This document shows positions 24,831-32,226 of a stretch of DNA of 40,906 nucleotides, piece after piece. Where the stretch lies: NCBI GenBank assembly GCA_003567005.1, contig PXBF01000057.1, forward strand, positions 1 through 40,906. Reading direction: 5' to 3'. Numbering within the stretch: position 1 is the stretch's first letter; each line of letters opens with the position of its first letter. The notes under the pieces were generated by a model, which was not told the DNA's origin, made no database searches, and was given only the letters and a program-made list of their open reading frames with translations. The position numbers were made by a program, and so were the translations under genes. Source of the DNA: PVC group bacterium. Its GTDB lineage: Bacteria > Verrucomicrobiota > Kiritimatiellia > UBA8416.

Positions 24831-26186
24831 ATGTATATAGATTGGCTACAGGTTGTATGTCGCGTTCGGTGTGGAGCAGAAATACGCCATACGCGTTATC
24901 CTTATGCGTGGGTTACAGGTAGCAGACTGCGGTATGTGATGCTACTAACCCTATTCGTGATGCTACCGTTGCAAATACAAGCTAGCAGCAGATCTTTTGA
25001 GCCAGATGTGTCCAGCGCTGATCAGCGCCTACTGCAAGCGGCGATCGAAATAGGAGAGACCAATGCTCTTGCTGCTGCATCTTCTCTAGAAACGGGTGAA
25101 GGTAGAAGTGCGGCAGTCGCGTTTATGGCTGGTAACTTTTACTTTCAGGCAGAGGCGTATTCTGATGCGATACGAGCCTATGAAGATGCGCTTGAGAGAT
25201 TTCCTGGCTTTCGGGCAGCGAAAGTGAATCTAGGGCGTGTTCATTTGCTGGAGGATTTTCCTGAGAAAACCATATCTCTCTACCAATCGTTAGTATCGGA
25301 TGGTCAAGCGGATGCGGAGACATATTTGTTGCTTGGCCATGCATTGCAGATGATGCAGCGACCGGTGTCTGCCGAGACGGCGTTTCGCAATGCGCTTTTG
25401 CTGGAGCCTGAAAAAGTAGATGCCTTGATTGGGTTAACGCAGGCGTTGCTGGAGCAGGAGCGCTATCAGGAAGCCTTGTCATTAACGGGTGAAATTTTGT
25501 CGTTTACGCCGGACAAGGCGGACTTGTGGCGGTTGCGTGCGAATGCCATGCTGATGCTGTCACAATATGACGAGGCGATTCGCGCTATTGAAACCGCGAA
25601 ACGTTTGATGCTGGCAGATGCCGAGATGCTCGCACTTCAGGGTGATTTGTTTTTGCAGCGTGATCAGCCCAAGGATGCGCTTGCCGTTTATCTTACAGCA
25701 TTTGAAGCGCATGAACCTACCCCAGCGCGCGCGTTGCGCGCCATGGAGGGGTTTCTCTATGCTGGGGATGTGGAGGGCATGGAACAGTTGTTGTCTGCGT
25801 TAGATATAGATGCATGGCCATCTGGGAAGCAAGGTGTTGTCTTGCGCTACCGGGCACAGCTGGCTATGCAACAGGAAGATTTAGAGCAAGCAGAAGATCT
25901 TGCACAACAAGCTGTCACAATGAATCCTTTGGATGGTGGCGGCTTATTGTTGCTGGCATCCATAGCAGAAGCGCAAGGAAAGCTAGCGCGTGCGATCATG
26001 TACTGTGAGCGTGCGGCACGGATACCTGATTATGCAGTTGATGCATGGGTGCGACAGGCACAGATTGAAGTAAGTCGAAACCGTATCGATGAAGCGATTG
26101 TCTTATTGGAGTCTGCGCAATCCAGGCGAGAGCAGCCCCATGTTGGGCGTTATCTGGAGCAATTGCGGCGTATGCAGCGGCAATGA
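24831..26186 (+). CDS. Tetratricopeptide repeat protein of the TonB operon
   Basis: The 451-residue protein has a positively charged leader and a hydrophobic segment at about 35-51, probably a signal peptide or anchor. Repeated TPR units run over most of the rest, for example AAVAFMAGNFYFQAEAYSDAIRAYEDALERFPGF, with later units near ALLLEPEKVDALIGL and AVTMNPLDGGGLLLL. TPR proteins end several known DUF3450-ExbB-ExbD-TonB clusters and are thought to scaffold the complex. The ATG at 24831 is preceded by TAGGGAG (24815-24821); a TTG three nt earlier is also possible. It is the last gene of the operon. Confidence 0.88.
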   Translation: MYIDWLQVVCRVRCGAEIRHTRYPYAWVTGSRLRYVMLLTLFVMLPLQIQASSRSFEPDVSSADQRLLQAAIEIGETNALAAASSLETGEGRSAAVAFMAGNFYFQAEAYSDAIRAYEDALERFPGFRAAKVNLGRVHLLEDFPEKTISLYQSLVSDGQADAETYLLLGHALQMMQRPVSAETAFRNALLLEPEKVDALIGLTQALLEQERYQEALSLTGEILSFTPDKADLWRLRANAMLMLSQYDEAIRAIETAKRLMLADAEMLALQGDLFLQRDQPKDALAVYLTAFEAHEPTPARALRAMEGFLYAGDVEGMEQLLSALDIDAWPSGKQGVVLRYRAQLAMQQEDLEQAEDLAQQAVTMNPLDGGGLLLLASIAEAQGKLARAIMYCERAARIPDYAVDAWVRQAQIEVSRNRIDEAIVLLESAQSRREQPHVGRYLEQLRRMQRQ

Positions 26187-26573
26187 AGATTTGATACGAA
26201 TCATATGTTTTCTTGTCAGGTTACGATTCCGTGGCGTACATGAAGGTGCGGTAGCGGAGCAAGGGTTGCATGTATCGAAACAAAAGGCGCTCGCTCTTGC
26301 GATGTGCTGCAAATCGGAGCAATTGTGGCAAGCGTCTTCGCTGTTATGTTGGATAGTGAGCGGTTCTCCCGTCATAGTCGTTTTACAAAGGGTTGAGTAC
26401 CGCATGAAATAGGTTGACAGTCGACAATCCAGGCAGTAGGTTACATGACATTCTCGTTACGCGAACGAGACATCATCACTGAGATCAACAGACAGGTCCA
26501 TGGTGCCAATCTTGTAGCTACTCCTTTTGCACGGATCATTATTCATGGATATTCTCATTTTGCGTGGTTTGGC
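26187..26573. other. Intergenic region between the TPR gene and coaE
   Basis: 387 bp without a gene I can support; open frames on both strands lack ribosome-binding sites and family matches. It holds a TTGACA at 26414-26419, a perfect -35-type hexamer, but no good -10 at the usual distance. A 7-bp hairpin follows at 26452-26470. The coaE frame is open upstream to 26445 but those residues do not belong to the family. No tRNA or known RNA signature was seen. Confidence 0.4.
26452..26470. promoter_or_regulatory. Perfect 7-bp inverted repeat upstream of coaE-rho
   Basis: TCTCGTT (26452-26458) pairs with AACGAGA (26464-26470) around ACGCG. It lies 33 bp after a TTGACA hexamer and about 104 bp before coaE. 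It may be an operator or an RNA hairpin in the leader of coaE-rho. Confidence 0.35.
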
Positions 26574-27179
26574 ATGATACAGATTGCCATAACGGGCGGC
26601 ATTGCCTGTGGCAAAAGCCTTGTGGGAACCTTGCTTGCCGAAGAGGGATGGCAGGTTTGTGAAGCCGACCTTGTTGCACATGATTTGTATGCTCCGGGCG
26701 GGCCGGCATATGATACAGTGTGCGATTTATTTGGCTCGGACATATTGCGAGCGGATGGGGGCATAGACAGAACGATACTAGGACAAAAAGTATTCGCGGA
26801 TGCATCTCTTTTAGATGCATTAAACAAGATTTTACACCCTTTGGTGGAAAAGCGCATAGCAGCGTGGTTACGCGATTGCGCGCAAGAGGGTGCCCATGGT
26901 GCGGCCGCTATTGTGCCGCTTTTATTCGAAGCGGGCATGGGAAAGGGCTGGGATGCGGTCTTGTGTATAGGAGCACATCCGGATGTGCAGCGGGAACGGC
27001 TTTTATCGCGCGGCTTGGACGATGAAGCCATTGCGGCACGAATTGCCTTGCAATGGCCCATTGAGAAGAAAATGGCATTAGCTGATTATCAGATTTGGAA
27101 TAATGGGGACCGTACTTCGTTGGCAGCGGCCCTCCGGGATGTAATAGGAAGGGTATCAGAGAGGAAAAACGATGGATGA
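26574..27179 (+). CDS. coaE: Dephospho-CoA kinase
   Basis: CoaE phosphorylates dephospho-CoA in the last step of coenzyme A synthesis. The 201-residue protein starts at the ATG at 26574, giving [15 protein letters not shown] with the P-loop at residues 8-15. [34 protein letters not shown] and [17 protein letters not shown] follow at the usual positions for the family. A longer frame from 26445 adds 43 residues that do not fit. The ribosome-binding site is weak. The stop overlaps the rho start by eight bases, which suggests the two are translated together. Confidence 0.93.
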   Translation: MIQIAITGGIACGKSLVGTLLAEEGWQVCEADLVAHDLYAPGGPAYDTVCDLFGSDILRADGGIDRTILGQKVFADASLLDALNKILHPLVEKRIAAWLRDCAQEGAHGAAAIVPLLFEAGMGKGWDAVLCIGAHPDVQRERLLSRGLDDEAIAARIALQWPIEKKMALADYQIWNNGDRTSLAAALRDVIGRVSERKNDG

Positions 27180-28656
27180 TGCACAGGTAGAACAACAGCA
27201 GCACAACAATAGTGAAGGTGATAACAGCAACCGTTCGCAACAGAAGCGCAGGTCGAACAACCATGGCGGAAACAAGAAACGAGGTCGTGGTCGGAATCGT
27301 AACAAGAAGTCGAACCCGGATATGCATGACGGTGGGAATCGGGAGCCTGTGATTCGTTTGGATGAAAACGGTGAGCCGTTGACGCCGCCCGATGGGATTC
27401 CGTCAGAATTGAGTTTAAATGCGTTGCAGACGAGTGCGGTGCCGGCCTTATTGGAAATGGCTGATAAGTATGAGCTCAAGGAACTGGGAGCCTTGCGTAA
27501 ATCCGAGCTGATTCTGGAAATTCTCAAAGCGCACGTGGCGCATAACGGCGTGGTTATGACCAATGGTGTTCTAGAGATACTGCCAGATGGATTTGGCTTT
27601 TTGCGTAGTGCGATTAACAATTACCTTCCTTGTGCGGAAGATATTTATGTTTCTCCGTCGCAGATTCGTCGATTTGCCTTGCGGGTAGGTGTGCATGTTG
27701 AAGGGCAGATTCGGGAGCCGAAAGACAAAGAACGTTTCTTTGCTTTACAGCGTGTTGACAAGGTTAATGGGGAAGAGCCGAAACAGGTGCGAACGAATGT
27801 CCCCTTTGAGAACCTGACACCACTTTTCCCCGATAAGCGCTTGCAGCTGGAAAATGATCCCAAGAACTTGTCGATGCGTGTCATGGATATTTTCACACCG
27901 ATTGGTAAGGGGCAGCGCGGACTCATTGTGGCGGCTCCGCGCACGGGAAAAACGGTGCTCATGCAGCAGATTGCCAATAGCATTTCGGATAATCACCCAG
28001 AGGCGTATTTGATCATTTTGTTGATTGATGAGCGGCCGGAAGAGGTTACGGATATGATTCGTAATACCAAGGCGCAGGTGCTGTCTTCTACTTTTGATGA
28101 GGAGCCCTCACGGCATATTCAAGTTGCGGAGCTGGTCATTGAAATGTCCAAGCGCATGGTAGAATACGGCAAGGATGTTGTCATCTTGCTCGACAGCATT
28201 ACGCGATTGGCCCGTGCTTATAACACTGTGCAACCGCATAGTGGAAAAATCCTCAGTGGTGGTGTGGATGCGAATGCCTTGAGTAAGCCGAAACGGTTTT
28301 TCGGAGCTGCTCGTAACACGGAGGATGGTGGGAGCTTGACGATCATTGCTACGGCGCTGGTGGAGACGGGCAGCCGCATGGATGAAGTTATTTTTGAAGA
28401 GTTCAAGGGCACAGGCAATATGGAGTTGTGTCTTGACCGTGCGATCAGCGACAAGCGCATATTCCCTGCGATTAATATTGATAAATCTGGTACGCGCAAG
28501 GAAGAATTGTTGTTGCATCCGGATGAGTTGAATCGCGTTTGGATTTTGCGTCGTGCGATCAATGGTGTACCGCCGGTTGAAGCGATGGAAATGATATTGA
28601 ATCGCCTCAAGAAGACCGGTAGCAATGCAGAATTTCTGATGTCTATGAAAGAATAG
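27172..28656 (+). CDS. rho: Transcription termination factor Rho
   Basis: A 494-residue hexameric RNA helicase. The N-terminal 55 residues are a low-complexity extension rich in Asn, Gln, Arg and Lys. Next come the Rho N-terminal helical domain (about 75-115) and the cold-shock-like primary RNA-binding site ([15 protein letters not shown], from about 131). The ATPase core has Walker A APRTGKT near residue 255, [12 protein letters not shown], and [13 protein letters not shown] with the Q-loop region after it. All essential motifs are kept. It starts with GAGAGGAA upstream and overlaps coaE. The basic extension is longer than in E. coli and may add RNA binding or condensate formation, as reported for some Rho proteins with disordered inserts; here that is inference. 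Confidence 0.97.
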   Translation: MDDAQVEQQQHNNSEGDNSNRSQQKRRSNNHGGNKKRGRGRNRNKKSNPDMHDGGNREPVIRLDENGEPLTPPDGIPSELSLNALQTSAVPALLEMADKYELKELGALRKSELILEILKAHVAHNGVVMTNGVLEILPDGFGFLRSAINNYLPCAEDIYVSPSQIRRFALRVGVHVEGQIREPKDKERFFALQRVDKVNGEEPKQVRTNVPFENLTPLFPDKRLQLENDPKNLSMRVMDIFTPIGKGQRGLIVAAPRTGKTVLMQQIANSISDNHPEAYLIILLIDERPEEVTDMIRNTKAQVLSSTFDEEPSRHIQVAELVIEMSKRMVEYGKDVVILLDSITRLARAYNTVQPHSGKILSGGVDANALSKPKRFFGAARNTEDGGSLTIIATALVETGSRMDEVIFEEFKGTGNMELCLDRAISDKRIFPAINIDKSGTRKEELLLHPDELNRVWILRRAINGVPPVEAMEMILNRLKKTGSNAEFLMSMKE

Positions 28657-28683
28657 ATGTCCTTTTCGATTTACAGTGCTTTG

Positions 28684-28695
28684 CTAGTATACTAG
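28684..28695. promoter_or_regulatory. 12-bp palindrome containing a -10-like hexamer, tig-clpP-clpX promoter candidate
   Basis: CTAGTATACTAG is a perfect palindrome, 75 bp before the tig start. It encloses TATACT (28688-28693), a close match to a sigma-70 -10 element. No good -35 lies 16-18 bp upstream: TTTACA at 28670-28675 is only 12 bp away. A promoter overlapped by its operator is a reasonable guess for this protein quality-control operon. Confidence 0.4.
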
Positions 28696-28730
28696 AAACG
28701 TCGGTTCGTGCATTTTATACGGATTGTCAT

Positions 28731-28747
28731 CGCATCATTTTGATGCG
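28731..28747 (+). promoter_or_regulatory. Hairpin in the tig leader
   Basis: CGCATCA (28731-28737) and TGATGCG (28741-28747) form a perfect 7-bp stem with a TTT loop. It ends nine nt before the GAGAGGAA ribosome-binding site of tig (28757-28764). No U-tract follows, so it is not an intrinsic terminator of rho. It differs from the CIRCE element. It could affect translation or stability of the tig-clpP-clpX messenger. Confidence 0.4.
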
Positions 28748-28769
28748 TGCTGCTTTGAGAGGAATGTAG

Positions 28770-30074
28770 ATGAATACAAAGGTAGAAGAAGTTGGGGATT
28801 GTCGTAGAACGGTAAACGTGCAGTTAGGGGCAGACGAGATACGTGATGACTACGAGTCGGTGGTAAAGGTATTTACGGCGAATGCGCGTATTCCCGGCTT
28901 CCGTGCCGGGAAAGCTCCGCGAGATCGCGTTGAGGCGCGCTTTCGTAAGCAGATCGAAAAAGAGACGCAGGACGCCGTGTTGCCACGGGCTTATCACGAT
29001 ATGCTCGAAAAGGAAGCGTTGTCACCAGTCGCAGTGGTGGATCTGCAGGATGTATCGATAAGCGCAGACAATGGCTTGCAATTTACCGCTGTTCTGGATG
29101 TGAAACCTACGTTCAAATTGCCCAAGTACAGGAAGCTCTCCATAAGGACGCAACCGGTCGATGTTACCGATGCCGATGTGGATGAAGCCATTCAGGGGAT
29201 TCTACAGCGTATGGCGCGCTATGTTGATACGGAGAGCGGAACGGTTGCCGATCAGGATCTTGTGCAAATCGATTATCAGGCTAAATCGGCGGATGGTTCT
29301 TCGCTGCCGGTTTCCGGTGAGGGTGTGGACGAATTAACGCAAGGCAAAGATCATTGGCTTCCTGTGGCTGGTGACAATGAGTTGATTCCGGGGTTGTTGG
29401 ATGCGCTACGAGGACAGGAAATTGGTGCCACGGTTTCGTTCACGGCATCTTTTCCCGCTGATTTTCGTGTTTCTGCTTTGGCGGGGCAGGAGATTTCTTA
29501 TGACGTGACGATAAAAGGGTTGCGTAAGATGGAAGTACCTGAACTGGATGAAGAGATATTGAAACGCATCGGCATGGAATCAGAGGATGCTTTACGGGAC
29601 CGTGTACGTACCGATTTAGAGGCATCACGCAAAGAGCAGGAGGACATGCGTCAACGCGAAGAGGTGAATCGTTTCCTGCTGGAGAACACAAAGCTTTCCG
29701 TGCCGGAGTCTCAGGTTGCGAATGAGCGCAATACCCTTTTGCGTTCGTTGCTGACGCGTATGGCCCAGCAAGGCGCAACGCGCGAGATGATGGAGCAACA
29801 CCGTGACGAAGTTATGGCGAACGTGTCGCGTCAGGCGGAGGAGCGCGTCAAAGTGCAGTATATTTTGGAACAGATTGCGCAAGAAGAAGACATTACGGTT
29901 GAGCCCGCTGATGTGGAAGCGGCTATGGAAAAACTGGCTGCTCGTCATGGCATGTCGGTAGAGAAGTTGCGTGCCGAGGTTGAGAAACAAGATAATGGCA
30001 AAGAGCAATTTGAAACGGATGTCCTTCGTGATAAGGTTATCGATTTCCTGATGGGTCAGGCCAAAATCAAATAG
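28770..30074 (+). CDS. tig: Trigger factor (ribosome-associated chaperone)
   Basis: Trigger factor binds ribosomal protein L23 at the exit tunnel and shields new chains. The 434-residue protein has the ribosome-binding domain (1-115) with the signature [17 protein letters not shown] from residue 42. The FKBP-type domain (about 150-240) includes [16 protein letters not shown] and the VSFTASFP strand. The C-terminal helical arms run from 250 to 434. Length is normal. The ribosome-binding site is good. The order tig, clpP, clpX is widely conserved, and the gaps here are 13 and 30 nt, so this is one operon. Confidence 0.96.
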   Translation: MNTKVEEVGDCRRTVNVQLGADEIRDDYESVVKVFTANARIPGFRAGKAPRDRVEARFRKQIEKETQDAVLPRAYHDMLEKEALSPVAVVDLQDVSISADNGLQFTAVLDVKPTFKLPKYRKLSIRTQPVDVTDADVDEAIQGILQRMARYVDTESGTVADQDLVQIDYQAKSADGSSLPVSGEGVDELTQGKDHWLPVAGDNELIPGLLDALRGQEIGATVSFTASFPADFRVSALAGQEISYDVTIKGLRKMEVPELDEEILKRIGMESEDALRDRVRTDLEASRKEQEDMRQREEVNRFLLENTKLSVPESQVANERNTLLRSLLTRMAQQGATREMMEQHRDEVMANVSRQAEERVKVQYILEQIAQEEDITVEPADVEAAMEKLAARHGMSVEKLRAEVEKQDNGKEQFETDVLRDKVIDFLMGQAKIK

Positions 30075-30087
30075 ATGGGAGAACGAC

Positions 30088-30723
30088 ATGAGCAGTTATA
30101 ATCAAGCATTGGTTCCGATGGTTGTGGAGCAGACGGGGCGGGGAGAAAGAGCCTATGATATTTTTTCCCGGTTGCTGAAGGACCGCATTATTTTTATTGG
30201 CACAGGGATTAACGACGACATCAGTAATCTGATTATTGCGCAGTTGTTGTTTTTGCAGGCTGAGGATCCAGAGAAAGATGTAAACATGTACATTAACTCT
30301 CCAGGTGGGTCAGTCACGGCTGGGTTGGCTATTTACGATACGATGCAGTTTTTGAAGTGCGATGTCGCGACATACTGTGTGGGGCAAGCTGCCAGTATGG
30401 GGGCTGTTTTATTGGCCGCTGGTGCTGCTGGTAAGCGTTTTGCTTTGCCGAATGCCCGGATCATGATTCATCAGCCTTGGGGCGGTGTGCAGGGGCAAGC
30501 AAGTGATATCAGTATTCAGGCCAAGGAAATTCTGCGATTGCGAGAGGGATTGAATAACATTCTGGCGTATCATACGGGTAAAAAACTATCCGAGATTGAG
30601 CGTGACACGGACCGTGACTTTTTCATGAGTTCAGATGAAGCTTGCAAATATGGTGTGGTTGATGAAGTGATTCCCGGACGTAAAGTCGTGGCTGGTGGAG
30701 ACGCGCCTGGCAGTAAGAAATAA
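30088..30723 (+). CDS. clpP: ATP-dependent Clp protease proteolytic subunit
   Basis: A 211-residue serine protease that forms a double heptameric chamber with ClpX. The catalytic triad is S103 (GQAASMGA), H128 (IMIHQPWGG) and D177 (DTDRDFF). INSPGGSV (70-77) forms the oxyanion strand. The N-terminal propeptide is short, ending near the conserved [25 protein letters not shown] lies seven nt before the start at 30088. The gene lies between tig and clpX, as is usual. Confidence 0.97.
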   Translation: MSSYNQALVPMVVEQTGRGERAYDIFSRLLKDRIIFIGTGINDDISNLIIAQLLFLQAEDPEKDVNMYINSPGGSVTAGLAIYDTMQFLKCDVATYCVGQAASMGAVLLAAGAAGKRFALPNARIMIHQPWGGVQGQASDISIQAKEILRLREGLNNILAYHTGKKLSEIERDTDRDFFMSSDEACKYGVVDEVIPGRKVVAGGDAPGSKK

Positions 30724-30753
30724 TGTCAGGCGGTACTGGATGGAGAGATCGTA

Positions 30754-32052
30754 ATGAGTGATGATCCACGAAGAAGATGTTCGTTTTGCGGGAAGCGTCA
30801 GAATGAGGTGCAAAGGCTCATCATCGGTCCGCGCGTGAATATTTGTAATGAGTGTGTTGATTTATGTTCTGATATGCTTGATGAAGAGTCTGCAGGTTCT
30901 GGTAAAAGCAGAAAAAAGAAGTCAGGCAGTGAACAACAAAGTTTTGCTGAGGTTGTAGCCCGTTTGCAGGTGCCCAAACCGCATGAGATCTTGTCGTCGT
31001 TGGATCAGTATGTAATCGGTCATGCGAACGCCAAGAAGATGCTTTCGGTTGCTGTACACAATCATTACAAGCGTCTGAAGCAGGAATCGCATTTTGGAGC
31101 TGAGAGTCCGTTTGCCGATGTTGAAATAGAAAAAAGCAATATCATGCTCATCGGCCCGACCGGATGCGGTAAAACGCTATTGGCGCGAACCTTGGCGAGA
31201 GTGCTGGATGTACCTTTTACGATTTGTGATGCAACAACACTGACTGAGGCTGGTTATGTTGGCGAGGATGTGGAAAATATCCTGCTCAGTCTTCTGCAGG
31301 CGGCCGATAACGATGTTGCGCGAGCCCAGACCGGGATCATCTATGTGGATGAGATCGATAAAATCGGGCGTAAGACCGAAAATGTATCCATCACGCGTGA
31401 TGTTTCGGGGGAAGGTGTTCAGCAAGGTCTTTTGAAAATCTTGGAAGGCACGGTTGCCCGTGTTCCGCCCGGTGGGGGGCGCAAGCATCCGCAGCAGGAA
31501 TATATCAAGATCGATACGACGAATATTCTGTTCATATGTGGGGGTGCTTTTGTCGGGTTGGAAGATATTATGCGTCGTCGCGGTGGGGCGCGCAAACTGG
31601 GGTTTCGCGAGGAAGAGACTCCACATGCCTTGCTGCAGCAAGCGAGTGGGCACCCTGAGCCAGAAGATTTGGTTCGGTATGGACTTATTCCGGAAATGAT
31701 TGGTCGTTTGCCGGTGATTACCTCACTTTCCGAACTTGGAGAGGATGAGTTGGTACGCATTCTGGTAGAACCGAAAAACTGTCTGGTAAAACAATACCAG
31801 AAGTTACTTGCAATGGAGGGCATTGATTTATCCTTTACGGATACAGCCCTGCGGGAATTAGCCCGGCTGTCAGCAAAGCGGGGGACGGGAGCACGTGGGT
31901 TGCGTGCTCTCGTGGAGCGATTGATGCTGGATGTCATGTTCGAGGCACCCATGTCTGCGCAAGAGGGCGGAAAAATTCGCGTCACCAAGACCATGGTGGA
32001 CCAGAACCGCATCGATACAGGATCTGTTGCTGCCTTGCAGGTGGCATCCTAG
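30754..32052 (+). CDS. clpX: ATP-dependent Clp protease ATPase subunit ClpX
   Basis: This 432-residue AAA+ unfoldase feeds substrates to ClpP. The N-terminal zinc-binding domain has CSFC and CNEC (C9, C12, C31, C34). A short basic linker follows (KSRKKKSGS, 51-59). Walker A is GPTGCGKT (134-141), Walker B is [11 protein letters not shown], sensor motifs follow, and the arginine finger region is in [13 protein letters not shown], just before the C-terminal small domain. All motifs are intact and the length is typical. It ends the tig-clpP-clpX operon and converges on the DUF6288 cluster. Confidence 0.97.
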   Translation: MSDDPRRRCSFCGKRQNEVQRLIIGPRVNICNECVDLCSDMLDEESAGSGKSRKKKSGSEQQSFAEVVARLQVPKPHEILSSLDQYVIGHANAKKMLSVAVHNHYKRLKQESHFGAESPFADVEIEKSNIMLIGPTGCGKTLLARTLARVLDVPFTICDATTLTEAGYVGEDVENILLSLLQAADNDVARAQTGIIYVDEIDKIGRKTENVSITRDVSGEGVQQGLLKILEGTVARVPPGGGRKHPQQEYIKIDTTNILFICGGAFVGLEDIMRRRGGARKLGFREEETPHALLQQASGHPEPEDLVRYGLIPEMIGRLPVITSLSELGEDELVRILVEPKNCLVKQYQKLLAMEGIDLSFTDTALRELARLSAKRGTGARGLRALVERLMLDVMFEAPMSAQEGGKIRVTKTMVDQNRIDTGSVAALQVAS

Positions 32053-32127
32053 CTTACAATAAGACTTGTCCTACTAAGCTGTACGTATATTGTTTATCTT
32101 CATTTTTGGTAGGGCGAAACAGCCATG

Positions 32128-32154
32128 TCCTACGAAGCCTTGGGCGAAGTAGGA
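32128..32154. repeat. REP-like hairpin in the clpX / DUF6288 convergent intergenic region
   Basis: TCCTAC (32128-32133) pairs with GTAGGA (32149-32154). Inside, GAA faces GAA and an inner GCC/GGC stem closes a TTG loop. The shape is that of an extragenic palindrome. A decayed half-copy, TGTCCTACTAAGCT, lies at 32067-32080. GCCATGTCC (32122-32130) could instead pair with GGGCATGGC (32181-32189), so alternative folds exist. Placed between two convergent genes, it may help end transcription from both sides. That it is repeated elsewhere in the genome is expected from memory of similar elements but not seen here. Confidence 0.45.
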
Positions 32155-32226
32155 TACCCGGTGAGCCGTGACCGCAGAGGGGGCATGGCCAGCCCGTGCG
32201 TCTGCGCAAGAACGGAGGGAAACGCT

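Noticed and set aside
26089..26412. Open frames in both directions in the TPR-coaE gap
   Set aside because: They overlap the TPR gene end, have no ribosome-binding site and resemble no protein; the gap is better treated as non-coding.
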